From assembly GCF_021390325.1 (NCBI RefSeq), contig NZ_JAJUWU010000001.1, positions 310,001 to 374,000 of the forward strand: a stretch of 64,000 nt of DNA, read 5' to 3'. A model generated the notes under the pieces. That model did not search any database. It saw only the letters and a list, made by a program, of their open reading frames with translations, and had not been told where the DNA came from. Of the stretch, positions 52,972 through 61,417 are shown in pieces. The stretch is from Jiella avicenniae. Lineage in GTDB: Bacteria; Pseudomonadota; Alphaproteobacteria; Rhizobiales; Rhizobiaceae. The position numbers and the translations under genes are program-made. Positions within the stretch are counted from its first letter, which is position 1; each line of letters begins with the position of its first letter.

Positions 52972-53514
52972 ATGGCCGAGGCCGACATCCCCGAACTTGA
53001 CGAGGGCGGCAAGAAGAAGGGCGGCATGATGCCGACCATCATCGCCGTCACGGTGGTGACGCTGATCGCAGCCGGCGCCGGCAGCGGGATCGGGATGATG
53101 CTGACGTCGGGCGCGCCGGCTCCGGCGGCCCCCGCTCCGGCACCCGAGGCCCAAGCGGACAAGAACGGCGAAGGCCACGGCGAGCCGAAATCCGACATCG
53201 CCGCCGCGCAGGAGGGCATGGTGCCGCTGCAGCTGATCGAGCTGAAGCCGGTCCTGACCAACATCTATTCGCCCGAGGACGCCTGGCTGCGCATCGAGGC
53301 CTCGCTCGTCGTCAAGCAGGACGGCACCCTCAATGGCGACGTTCTCGCCGCCGAGGTCGAGGCCGACACGCTCGCCTTTCTCCGGTCGGTCCAGCTGGCA
53401 CAGGTGGAGGGCTCGCGCGGCCTCCTGCATCTTCGCGACGATCTGCGCGAACGGGCCAAGCTGCGCTCCACGGCGGTGGTCGACTACCTCATCCGCACCA
53501 TGGTGGCGGAATGA
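52972..53514 (+). CDS. fliL: Flagellar basal-body associated protein FliL
   Basis: 180 residues: short cytoplasmic Lys-rich start, one membrane helix (about 20-43), an Ala/Pro linker and a stomatin-like periplasmic domain VPLQLIELKPVLTNIYSPEDAWLRIEASLVVKQ ... LLHLRDDLRERAKLRSTAVVDYLIRTMVAE. Supports the stator. Its stop overlaps fliP (ATGA). Confidence 0.93.
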   Translation: MAEADIPELDEGGKKKGGMMPTIIAVTVVTLIAAGAGSGIGMMLTSGAPAPAAPAPAPEAQADKNGEGHGEPKSDIAAAQEGMVPLQLIELKPVLTNIYSPEDAWLRIEASLVVKQDGTLNGDVLAAEVEADTLAFLRSVQLAQVEGSRGLLHLRDDLRERAKLRSTAVVDYLIRTMVAE

Positions 53515-54299
53515 AGCGCGGCCTCCTCGCTTTCGGCCTGGCCGGGGCCGTTCTTCTCCTTGCGGCCCATCCGAGCTTCGCACAGGCGTCCAACAACGTC
53601 GCCCAGACGCTCTCCGATCTCCTGCCGGAAGGCGATGCTTCGGTGTCCGGCCGGATCATCCAGCTCTTCGGCATCGTCACCGTCCTGTCGGTCGCGCCCG
53701 GCCTTCTGGTGATGGTGACGTCGTTCACCCGCATCGTCATCGCCCTGTCGATCCTCAGAAGCGGCCTCGGCCTGCAGACGACGCCGGCCAACCTCATCCT
53801 GATCTCGCTCGCTCTGTTCATGACCTTCTTCGTCATGGCGCCGACCTTCGACAAGGCGTGGCGCGACGGGCTGCAGCCGATGCTCGACAACCAGATCACC
53901 GAGGAGGAGGCGTTCTACCGCATCTCCGATCCGTTCAAGGAGTTCATGCTCACCCAGGTGAGGGCCTCGGACCTCGCGCTGTTCGACGATCTCGCCTCGA
54001 CGAACAGCCGCGACCGGGTCGAACCGGAAGAGCAGGGGGCGGCCGACGAGCGCGACGTCGATCTGCGCATCCTCATACCCGCTTTCATGATCTCCGAACT
54101 GCGGCGGGGCTTCGAGATCGGGTTCCTGATCGTTCTTCCCTTTCTCGTCATCGACATGATCGTCGCGACACTGACGATGTCGATGGGCATGATGATGCTG
54201 CCGCCGACGATCATCTCGCTTCCTTTCAAGATCTTGTTCTTCGTCCTGATCGATGGCTGGAACATGCTTGTGGGATCGTTGGTACGATCGTTTTTCTGA
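53511..54299 (+). CDS. fliP: Flagellar export gate protein FliP
   Basis: 262 residues with a cleavable signal and four further helices. GRIIQLFGIVTVLSVAPGLLVMVTSFTRIVIALSILRSGLGLQTTPANLILISLALFMTFFVMAP and LIPAFMISELRRGFEIGFLIVLPFLVIDMIVATLTMSMGMMMLPPTIISLPFKILFFVLIDGWNMLVGSLVRSF are near-universal FliP text. FliQ and FliR are not adjacent. Confidence 0.96.
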   Translation: MKRGLLAFGLAGAVLLLAAHPSFAQASNNVAQTLSDLLPEGDASVSGRIIQLFGIVTVLSVAPGLLVMVTSFTRIVIALSILRSGLGLQTTPANLILISLALFMTFFVMAPTFDKAWRDGLQPMLDNQITEEEAFYRISDPFKEFMLTQVRASDLALFDDLASTNSRDRVEPEEQGAADERDVDLRILIPAFMISELRRGFEIGFLIVLPFLVIDMIVATLTMSMGMMMLPPTIISLPFKILFFVLIDGWNMLVGSLVRSFF

Positions 54300-54324
54300 C
54301 GTAACAATACTCGTGTTGCTGCTT

Positions 54325-54340
54325 TAACCGGCGTTTAACG
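54325..54340. promoter_or_regulatory. CtrA-type site (TTAA-N7-TTAAC) upstream of flagellin 1
   Basis: TTAACCGGCGTTTAAC fits the CtrA consensus exactly; GTTAAC at 54341-54346 and TTAAC at 54355-54359 add further half-sites. It lies about 100 bp before the flagellin 1 start in a 143-bp gap after fliP. Confidence 0.6.
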
Positions 54341-54442
54341 TTAACGACCTAGGTTAACACCATCGGCGCCGGCATGAAGCGAGGGCCTTTAGAGACGGCA
54401 GGATCCAATGAGCGGACGACTTGCCCGTAAAGGTTGATTAGT

Positions 54443-55717
54443 ATGACGAGTATCATCACCAACGTCGCGGCAATGACGGCCCTGCAGACGCTTCAGCACA
54501 CCAACATGATGCTGGAGGAAACGCAGAACAAGATCTCCACCGGCTACCGGGTATCGGAAGCCAAGGACAACGCGGCCTACTGGTCGATCGCGACCACCAT
54601 GCGCTCCGACAACAGCGCCATGTCCGCGGTCGTCGATTCCCTCGGCATCGGTGCTGCGACCGTCGACACCGGCTATACCGCCTTGTCCTCGGCCAAGGAC
54701 GTGATCTCCGAGATCAAGGCGAAGCTCACCACCGCCACCTCGGACGGCGTCGACCGCAAGAAGATCCAGGGCGAGATCGACGCCCTGCAGGAGCAGCTGA
54801 AGACCATCTCCGACTCGGCCTCCTTCTCGGGTCAGAACTGGCTTTCGAACACCGATGCGGTGGCTCCGGTCAAGCAGATCATCTCGTCGCTGTCGCGCGG
54901 CTCGGACGGGACGCTTTCGGTCGGCTCGATCTCGGTGGATACGAACAACATCCGCATGTACGCGGCCGGCAACGGGCTGATGGACAAAGCCATCGACATC
55001 GACAAGTTCGGCGCTGCCCTCGGCACGGCGACGGTCGAGACCACGGCGATCAACTTCGCCAACGCCGACGACAAGATCTCCTTCTCCGTGTCGCAGGCCG
55101 GTGAAGCCGCCCGCACGGTCGAGATCACCCAGGCCACCCTGACCGCGGCCGGTCTCAGCGACACGAAGATCCGCTCGAACGCCGATCTGAAGTCCGTCTA
55201 TGAGCAGGCCCTGTCGGACGCCGGCATCACCGGCATCGACGTCACCGTCGGTGCGGCTGGCGAGTTGAGCTTCACCTCGCTCGAGGGATTCTCGGTGACC
55301 AACGCGGCGACGACCGGCACGTCCGCCATCGCGGTCGCCGACATGGGACTCGTCAACACCGACACCACGGCCGCGGCCACGGGCTCCTTCTCGATCAGTG
55401 TCGATGCCATCGACATCACCTCGGTCACGTCCGAGGCGATCCAGGCCTATATCAAGGTGGTCGACGAGGCGCTGTCGAAAGTCACCTCGGCTGCCGCCAG
55501 CCTGGGTGCGATCCAGAACCGCATCGAGCTGCAGCAGGAATTCGTCTCCAAGCTGATGGACACGATCGACCAGGGCGTCGGCACGCTGGTCGATGCCGAC
55601 ATGACCGAGGAATCCACCCGCCTCAAGGCGCTGCAGACCCAGCAGCAGCTCGGCGTCCAGGCGCTGTCGATCGCCAACTCCTCGAGCCAGGCGATCATGC
55701 AGCTCTTCCAGAACTGA
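54443..55717 (+). CDS. Flagellin 1
   Basis: 424 residues. Conserved D0/D1 ends: MTSIITNVAAMTALQTLQHTNMMLEETQNKISTGYRVSEAKDNAAYWSIATTMRSDNSAMSAVVDSLGIGAATVDTGYTAL and AYIKVVDEALSKVTSAAASLGAIQNRIELQQEFVSKLMDTIDQGVGTLVDADMTEESTRLKALQTQQQLGVQALSIANSSSQAIMQLFQN. The variable middle is Thr/Ala/Ser-rich. It is the most divergent of the three paralogues and lacks the leader RNA of the other two; a CtrA-type site precedes it. Secreted by the flagellar export apparatus. Confidence 0.96.
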   Translation: MTSIITNVAAMTALQTLQHTNMMLEETQNKISTGYRVSEAKDNAAYWSIATTMRSDNSAMSAVVDSLGIGAATVDTGYTALSSAKDVISEIKAKLTTATSDGVDRKKIQGEIDALQEQLKTISDSASFSGQNWLSNTDAVAPVKQIISSLSRGSDGTLSVGSISVDTNNIRMYAAGNGLMDKAIDIDKFGAALGTATVETTAINFANADDKISFSVSQAGEAARTVEITQATLTAAGLSDTKIRSNADLKSVYEQALSDAGITGIDVTVGAAGELSFTSLEGFSVTNAATTGTSAIAVADMGLVNTDTTAAATGSFSISVDAIDITSVTSEAIQAYIKVVDEALSKVTSAAASLGAIQNRIELQQEFVSKLMDTIDQGVGTLVDADMTEESTRLKALQTQQQLGVQALSIANSSSQAIMQLFQN

Positions 55718-55747
55718 TCTCTCTGCAGTCAGCTTCGATCGACCGAA

Positions 55748-55778
55748 GGGCCGCCCGTCTGGGCGGCCCTTTTCTTTT
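55748..55778 (+). terminator. Intrinsic terminator of flagellin 1
   Basis: GGGCCGCCC-GTCT-GGGCGGCCC followed by TTTTCTTTT, 30 nt after the stop. Confidence 0.9.
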
Positions 55779-55831
55779 GACCGCCGGGTCGTCGGGTCGT
55801 CGACCGTCGATCCACGGTCGGTGACGAAGGT

Positions 55832-55936
55832 TTAACCACGTCGCTTCGAAGCATATTAACCACACCGCTTTTACACAAATTAACCATAAGAAATCGTCTT
55901 ACAAGCAAAAGCGAGATCGGCTCGCTGGATTAACCA
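55832..55936 (+). promoter_or_regulatory. Regularly spaced TTAACCA boxes upstream of flagellin 2
   Basis: TTAACCA occurs at 55832-55838, 55856-55862 and 55880-55886, exactly 24 bp apart, and again at 55930-55936. The third is TTAACCAT, the known CtrA half-site. The array lies in the 370-bp gap 55718-56087 between the flagellin 1 terminator and the flagellin 2 leader. Confidence 0.6.
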
Positions 55937-55968
55937 GTCGGAAGGCATCGAGACTGCATCTTGCGGGC

Positions 55969-56087
55969 ATAGCGAAGTGGCCGAAGCGAAATAGAAACGG
56001 CCACCGGCATGATGCCCTTTCGCTATCCCGGCCAATCCGGATTGTCCCAAAAACTTCGATGTACTTGCGTATGGGACGCTTATTCTT
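55969..56087 (+). promoter_or_regulatory. Structured 5' leader of flagellin 2
   Basis: P1: ATAGCGAA (55969-55976) with TTTCGCTAT (56018-56026). P2: GTGGCC (55977-55982) with GGCCAC (55999-56004). P3: GGCATGATGCC (56006-56016). This three-way junction is shared with the flagellin 3 leader, where changes preserve pairing. A second shared block is CCGGATTGT and CTTGCGTATGG before the start codon. In Caulobacter FlbT acts on a flagellin 5' UTR; this is a candidate equivalent. Confidence 0.6.
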
Positions 56088-57347
56088 ATGACCAGCATTA
56101 TGACGAATGCCTCTGCGATGACGGCTCTGCAGAGCCTGCAGTCGATCAACTCTTCGCTCGACGAGACCCAGAGCCGCATCTCGACCGGCTACCGCGTCGC
56201 CGAAGCCAAGGACAATGCCGCCTACTGGTCGATCGCGACCACGATGCGCTCCGACAACCAGGCGATGTCCGCCGTCGTCGACTCTCTCGGCATCGGCGCC
56301 GCCACGGTCGACGCCGCCTACACCGGCCTCAACGCCGCCAAGGACGTTCTCTCCGAGATCAAGGCCAAGCTGACCACCGCCACCTCCGACGGCGTCGACA
56401 AGGGCAAGGTTCAGGAAGAGATCACGGCTCTCCAGAACCAGCTGAAGACGATCTCCGACTCGGCCTCGTTCTCCGGCCAGAACTGGCTGTCGAACACCGA
56501 CGCCGATACCGACAAGCAGATCGTCTCGGCGATCTCGCGCGATGCCAGCAACAAGCTCTCGGTCGGCGCCATCGACGTCGACATCGACAGCTATCGCCTC
56601 TACTCCGCCGATGCCGGCATCCTCGACAAGGGCATCGACGTGTCGCAGTACTCCGGCGCGGTCGGCACGACGACGGTCGAGACCACGGCGATCACCTTCG
56701 GCGCCGACAACAAGATCTCGTTCTCGGTCTCGCAGAACGGTGAGCCGGCCCGTACGGTCGAGATCACCCAGCAGACCCTGACCGACGTCGGCCTCAACAC
56801 CTTCACGATCCGCTCGGAAGCCGATCTGAAGGCCGTCTACGAGCAGGCGCTGTCCGATGCCGGCATCAAGGGCATCGACGTCGACATCACCGCGGGTGCG
56901 GTCAGCTTCAAGTCGCTCGAGACCTTCACGGTCACCAATGCGGCGACGAGCGGCACGACGCCTCCGGCGATCGCCGACATGGGCCTGTCCGCGACCGACG
57001 TCACGGCGACGGGCGGCACCTACACGACCAGCGTCGAAGACATCGACATCTCTTCTGCCGACTCGGACAAGATCCAGGCCTACATCAAGGTCGTCGACGA
57101 GGCGCTGTCGCAGGTCACCACCGCTGCCGCCAGCCTCGGCGCGATCCAGAACCGCATCGACTTGCAGACGGAATTCGTCTCCAAGCTGATGGACACGGTT
57201 TCGGAAGGCGTCGGCACGCTGGTCGATGCCGACATGACCGAGGAGTCCACCCGCCTCAAGGCGCTGCAGACCCAGCAGCAGCTCGGCGTCCAGGCGCTGT
57301 CGATCGCCAACAACTCCTCGCAGTCGCTGCTCTCGCTGTTCCGCTAA
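56088..57347 (+). CDS. Flagellin 2
   Basis: 419 residues with conserved termini (MTSIMTNASAMTALQSLQSINSSLDETQSRISTGYRVAEAKDNAAYWSIATTMRSDNQAM; TQQQLGVQALSIANNSSQSLLSLFR). It is nearly identical to flagellin 3 at the ends and similar in the middle, so the two come from a recent duplication that included the 5' leader. Start ATG has no clear Shine-Dalgarno; translation is probably governed by the leader. Confidence 0.96.
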   Translation: MTSIMTNASAMTALQSLQSINSSLDETQSRISTGYRVAEAKDNAAYWSIATTMRSDNQAMSAVVDSLGIGAATVDAAYTGLNAAKDVLSEIKAKLTTATSDGVDKGKVQEEITALQNQLKTISDSASFSGQNWLSNTDADTDKQIVSAISRDASNKLSVGAIDVDIDSYRLYSADAGILDKGIDVSQYSGAVGTTTVETTAITFGADNKISFSVSQNGEPARTVEITQQTLTDVGLNTFTIRSEADLKAVYEQALSDAGIKGIDVDITAGAVSFKSLETFTVTNAATSGTTPPAIADMGLSATDVTATGGTYTTSVEDIDISSADSDKIQAYIKVVDEALSQVTTAAASLGAIQNRIDLQTEFVSKLMDTVSEGVGTLVDADMTEESTRLKALQTQQQLGVQALSIANNSSQSLLSLFR

Positions 57348-57397
57348 GCGGCAAGGGGAGGGGCCCCGCCCCTTCCTGAGCAATCCGACGGAAATGA

Positions 57398-57424
57398 AAG
57401 GCCCGGCCCTCCGCCGGGCCTTTT
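57398..57424 (+). terminator. Intrinsic terminator of flagellin 2
   Basis: AAGGCCCGG-CCCTCCG-CCGGGCCTT followed by TT, 50 nt after the stop. Confidence 0.85.
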
Positions 57425-57731
57425 CGCGTTCTGGCGCCCCCTGCCTTGATCTCGGAGCAGCGGCCTGCAGCCCTGCCGGCGCGCAACCGCCGCGGATTGG
57501 CGTCGTTCCCCAGCCTTGAAGTCGCCCTTACGTTAAGCATGTCGGCAACAAATCTGCATCAAGTCGATCGATCAAAACTTCAAGGTTAATTGCCGTGATG
57601 AATCGATATCGTGAATCTATTTCGGCCTTTAACTAATCTCATTCGCCATCCGTTAGGCTAGAATCTCCGGATATTCCGAGCGATTTCTCGAATTAAGATT
57701 TTGGAGTGAGTCCGGTCGCCATGTTGTCGTC

Positions 57732-57841
57732 ATAGCGAAGTGGCCAAACGGAAATAGAAGTGGCCATGGGCATGATGCCGTTTCGTTATCCCGGCCGACC
57801 CGGATTGTTCCTATCAGTATCTTGCGTATGGAACGCCAGTT
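57732..57841 (+). promoter_or_regulatory. Structured 5' leader of flagellin 3
   Basis: Same junction as upstream of flagellin 2: P1 ATAGCGAA (57732-57739) with TTTCGTTAT (57781-57789), one G-C now G-U; P2 GTGGCCA (57740-57746) with TGGCCAT (57761-57767); P3 GGCATGATGCC (57769-57779). The upstream part of the gap (57425-57731) is AT-rich with TTAA at 57586 and 57629 but no regular array. Confidence 0.6.
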
Positions 57842-59104
57842 ATGACCAGCATCAACACCAACACGTCCGCAATGACGGCTCTGCAGAGCCTGCAGTCGAT
57901 CAACTCTTCGCTCGACGAGACCCAGAGCCGCATCTCGACCGGCTACCGCGTCTCGGAAGCCCAGGACAATGCCGCCTACTGGTCGATCGCGACCACGATG
58001 CGTTCCGACAACCAGGCGATGTCGGCCGTCGTCGACTCGCTCGGCATCGGCGCCGCCACGGTCGACGCCGCCTATACCGGCCTCAATTCGGCCAAGGACG
58101 TTCTCTCCGAGATCAAGGCCAAGCTGACCACCGCCACGTCCGAGGGCGTCGACAAGGGCAAGGTTCAGGAAGAGATCGGTGCGCTCAAGGAGCAGCTGAA
58201 GACCATTTCCGACTCGGCCTCGTTCTCCGGCCAGAACTGGCTGTCGAACACCGACGGCACCACCACCAAGCAGATCGTCTCGTCGATCTCGCGCGATTCC
58301 GCCAACAAGCTCTCGGTCGGCGCCATCGACGTCGACATCGACAGCTATCGCCTCTACTCCGCCGATGCCGGCATCCTCGACAAGGAGATCGACGTTTCGC
58401 AGTTCTCCGGTGCGCTTGGCACGACGACGGTCGAGACCACGGCGATCACCTTCGGCGCCGACAACAAGATCTCGTTCTCGGTCTCGCAGAACGGTGAAGC
58501 GGCCCGCACGGTCGAGATCACCCAGCAGACCCTGACCGACGTCGGCCTCAACGGCAACACGATCCGGTCGGAAGCAGATCTGAAGGCCGTCTACGAAAAG
58601 GCGCTGTCCGATGCCGGTATCGATGGCATCGATGTCGACGTCACCGCGGGTGCGGTCAGCTTCAAGTCGCTGGAGACCTTCTCGGTCACCAATGCGGCCT
58701 CGACCGGCACCGGCACCCCGCCGACTGTCGCCGAGATGGGCCTGGGTGCGGGCGACGTAACGGCGAGCGGCACCACCGACAAGGTCAGCGTCGAGAACAT
58801 CGACATCTCGTCTGCTGACTCAAGCAAAATCCAGGCCTACATCAAGGTCGTCGACGAGGCGCTGTCGCAGGTCACCACGGCCGCCGCCAGCCTCGGTGCG
58901 GTGCAGAACCGCATCGATCTGCAGACCGAATTCGTCTCCAAGATGATGGACACGGTTTCGAAGGGCGTCGGCTCGCTGGTCGATGCCGACATGACCGAGG
59001 AGTCCACCCGTCTCAAGGCGCTGCAGACCCAGCAGCAGCTCGGCGTCCAGGCGCTGTCGATCGCCAACTCCTCCTCGCAGTCGCTGCTCTCGCTGTTCCG
59101 CTAA
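57842..59104 (+). CDS. Flagellin 3
   Basis: 420 residues, MTSINTNTSAMTALQSLQSINSSLDETQSRISTGYRVSEAQDNAAYWSIATTMRSDNQAM to SIANSSSQSLLSLFR. Closest to flagellin 2; differences cluster in the central region around residues 275-320. Last gene of the flagellar cluster in this window. Confidence 0.96.
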   Translation: MTSINTNTSAMTALQSLQSINSSLDETQSRISTGYRVSEAQDNAAYWSIATTMRSDNQAMSAVVDSLGIGAATVDAAYTGLNSAKDVLSEIKAKLTTATSEGVDKGKVQEEIGALKEQLKTISDSASFSGQNWLSNTDGTTTKQIVSSISRDSANKLSVGAIDVDIDSYRLYSADAGILDKEIDVSQFSGALGTTTVETTAITFGADNKISFSVSQNGEAARTVEITQQTLTDVGLNGNTIRSEADLKAVYEKALSDAGIDGIDVDVTAGAVSFKSLETFSVTNAASTGTGTPPTVAEMGLGAGDVTASGTTDKVSVENIDISSADSSKIQAYIKVVDEALSQVTTAAASLGAVQNRIDLQTEFVSKMMDTVSKGVGSLVDADMTEESTRLKALQTQQQLGVQALSIANSSSQSLLSLFR

Positions 59105-59140
59105 GACCGGCAGGCAGCCTTTCGAGGCACAAGGCATGGA

Positions 59141-59170
59141 AGGGGCCGCCCGCAAGGGTGGCCCCTTTTT
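59141..59170 (+). terminator. Intrinsic terminator of flagellin 3
   Basis: AGGGGCCGCCC-GCAA-GGGTGGCCCCT followed by TTTT, 37 nt after the stop; one G-U pair. Confidence 0.9.
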
Positions 59171-59295
59171 CATGGCGGACTCGTCTCGACACGCCAGTCG
59201 GGAGAGCCGCCGACACGGCAGCCGTTTCGTCCGAATGTCTTCAAGCCGCCGGCGCCGCACGGCACCCGGGCGACGGGAGCCGCCGGACGCGGTCG

Positions 59296-61134
59296 TCAGC
59301 CTTCGATCTCGGCCTTCAGCATTTCGAGCTCCAGCCATTCGTCCTCGGCCCTGGCAAGTGCGGCGCGCTTCTCTTCGATCGCCTTGGCGAGCTGCTTGAA
59401 GCGCTCGGGGCGCTTGGAAAACAACGCGGGATCGGCCATCTCCGCCTCCGCCTCGCCGATCTGCGATTCCAGCTCGGCGATGGTCTTCGGCAGGGCTTCG
59501 AGGGCGAATTTCTGCTTGTAGGAGAGTTTCGCCGCGCCGGCCCCCTTCGAGGCGGCCCCGGCCGCGCTGCCGGACGATCCGGATCCCTTGTCAGGCTTTG
59601 ACGTTTGCGCCGGCCTTTGCGGCTTTCTCGTCGTCGCGGCCGTTTCCCGCCTCTGCGCGACCATGTCCGAATAGCCCCCGGCATATTCCAGCCAGACGCC
59701 GTCGCCGCTCGGCGAAATCACCCCCGTCACCGTCCGGTCGAGGAAGTCGCGGTCGTGGGAGACGAGCAGCACCGTCCCCGGATAACCGGCGATCAACTCT
59801 TCCAGAAGATCCAGCGTCTCCATGTCGAGATCGTTGGTCGGTTCGTCGAGGACGAGCAGATTGGCGGGCGTCGCCAGCGTCTTGGCGAGCAAGAGCCGCG
59901 CCCGCTCGCCGCCCGAAAGCTGGCCGACCGGGGTGCGGATCTGCTCGGGCTGGAAGAGGAAGTCCTTGAGATAGCCGGCGACGTGCCGCGGCTCGCCATT
60001 CACCATCACCTGGTCGCCGCGCCCGTCGGTCAGCGCCTCGGCGACGCCGACGTCGTCCTTCAGCGCCGCGCGCTTCTGGTCGAGAAAGGCGAGGTCGAGA
60101 TTGGTGCCGAGGCGGATCCTACCGGCATCCGGGGCGAGTTCGCCGATCAGCATCTTCAGGAGCGTCGTCTTGCCGGCGCCGTTCGGCCCGACGAGGCCGA
60201 CCCGGTCGCCCCTGGCGATGCGCGTCGAAAACTCCTTCACCAGCACCCGGCCGTCATAGGCCTTGCAGATGCCTTCCGCTTCAATCACCAGCTTGCCGCT
60301 CTCGCGGGTCTCGCCCGCCTGCATGCTGACCTGGCCGACGGCCCGGCGCGCGTCGCGTCGCTGCTGGCGCATCGCATGCAGTTCGCCGAGGCGGCGCATG
60401 TTGCGGGTGCGCCGGGCGGTGACGCCGTAACGCAGCCAATGCTCCTCGCGCACGATCTTGCGGTCGAGCTTCTGCAGGTCGCGCTCTTCTTCCTCCAGCA
60501 CCTTGTCGCGCCAGCCTTCGAAGGCGCCGAACCCCTCGTCGATCCGCTTCACGCCGCCGCGGTCGAGCCAGACCGTCGCCCGCGTCACCGTCTCCAGAAA
60601 CCTCCGGTCGTGGCTGATGACGACGAGGGCGCTCTTCATCGAGCGAATCTCGTCTTCAAGCCATTCGATGGTCGGAAGATCCAGATGGTTGGTCGGCTCG
60701 TCGAGGAGGACGACGTCCGGTTCGGGCGCCAGCGCCTTGGCCAGTGCCGCCCGCCGCGCCTCGCCGCCGGAAAGGTTGGCGGGCGAGATCTCCTCCGCAA
60801 GGCCGAGGGATTCGATCAGGAAGGTGACGCGGTAGTGGTCGTCGGCCGGGCCGAGGCCGTCGGCCACATAGTCGCCGACCGTCGCGAAATCGCCGAAGTC
60901 CGGCTCCTGGGCGAGATAGCGCAAGGTCGTGCCGGGCTTCAGGAAGACCTCGCCGCGGTCCGGCTCGACCTGGCCGGCGGCGATCTTCAAAAGCGTCGAC
61001 TTGCCCGAGCCGTTGCGGCCGACCAGCGCGATCCGATCGCCCGGCAGGACGTTGAGTTCGACGCCGGAGAGCAGCGGCGTGCCGCCGAAAGTGAGCGCGA
61101 CGCCATCGAGGCGCAGGAGGGGAGGGGGTGCCAT
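59296..61134 (-). CDS. ABC-F family ATPase (Uup-like)
   Basis: 612 residues, two ATPase domains and no membrane segment. Domain 1: Walker A LVGRNGSGKSTLL, signature NLSGGEARRAALAKAL, Walker B DVVLLDEPTNHLD. Domain 2: Walker A LVGPNGAGKTTLL, signature QLSGGERARLLLAKTL, Walker B LLVLDEPTNDLD. A ~100-residue linker between them and a C-terminal coiled coil (about 535-610) after an Ala/Ser/Lys linker are typical of Uup, which binds DNA junctions and ribosomes. Confidence 0.92.
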   Translation of the reverse strand: MAPPPLLRLDGVALTFGGTPLLSGVELNVLPGDRIALVGRNGSGKSTLLKIAAGQVEPDRGEVFLKPGTTLRYLAQEPDFGDFATVGDYVADGLGPADDHYRVTFLIESLGLAEEISPANLSGGEARRAALAKALAPEPDVVLLDEPTNHLDLPTIEWLEDEIRSMKSALVVISHDRRFLETVTRATVWLDRGGVKRIDEGFGAFEGWRDKVLEEEERDLQKLDRKIVREEHWLRYGVTARRTRNMRRLGELHAMRQQRRDARRAVGQVSMQAGETRESGKLVIEAEGICKAYDGRVLVKEFSTRIARGDRVGLVGPNGAGKTTLLKMLIGELAPDAGRIRLGTNLDLAFLDQKRAALKDDVGVAEALTDGRGDQVMVNGEPRHVAGYLKDFLFQPEQIRTPVGQLSGGERARLLLAKTLATPANLLVLDEPTNDLDMETLDLLEELIAGYPGTVLLVSHDRDFLDRTVTGVISPSGDGVWLEYAGGYSDMVAQRRETAATTRKPQRPAQTSKPDKGSGSSGSAAGAASKGAGAAKLSYKQKFALEALPKTIAELESQIGEAEAEMADPALFSKRPERFKQLAKAIEEKRAALARAEDEWLELEMLKAEIEG

Positions 61135-61242
61135 GGGGCGCTTCTAATGATTTGCGGGGCAGGAGGGAATGGGGTGCGGTACCCTGAACGCTGCGGGGCG
61201 GGAACTGCGGCGAACGTATCGGGCGCATTCCATCATCGCCCT

Positions 61243-61367
61243 GTCATCCTTGGCCTTGTGCCGAGGATCTATTGCCGTCGAAGCGTTGGATCCTTGGCGA
61301 TTGGCTATTTTCGATCGACTCTGGTGCCGATATCCCAGTAGATCCTCGGCACAAGGCCGAGGATGAC
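61243..61367. repeat. Palindromic intergenic element with 29-bp inverted ends
   Basis: The 29-nt arm 61243-61271 (starting GTCATCCTTGGCC) matches the reverse complement of 61339-61367 (ending GGCCGAGGATGAC) at 28 of 29 positions, with 67 nt between. No ORF inside; no transposase. It lies in the gap between uup and the RND gene and shares GTCATCC ends with 17392-17543. Probably a dispersed non-autonomous or REP/RIME-type repeat that can also act as a terminator. Confidence 0.75.
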
Positions 61368-61417
61368 GGCCTGAACGGGCCGACGGCGACTGCAGCCGCA
61401 GCCGAGCTGTGTCCTCC

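Noticed and set aside
55832-55936. CRISPR-like or iteron array
   Set aside because: Repeats are only 7 bp, spacers share no unit length typical of CRISPR, and no cas or replication gene is near; promoter boxes fit better.
55899-57383. 494-codon minus-strand frame opposite flagellin 2
   Set aside because: Shadow of the flagellin gene; the same artefact appears opposite flagellin 3.
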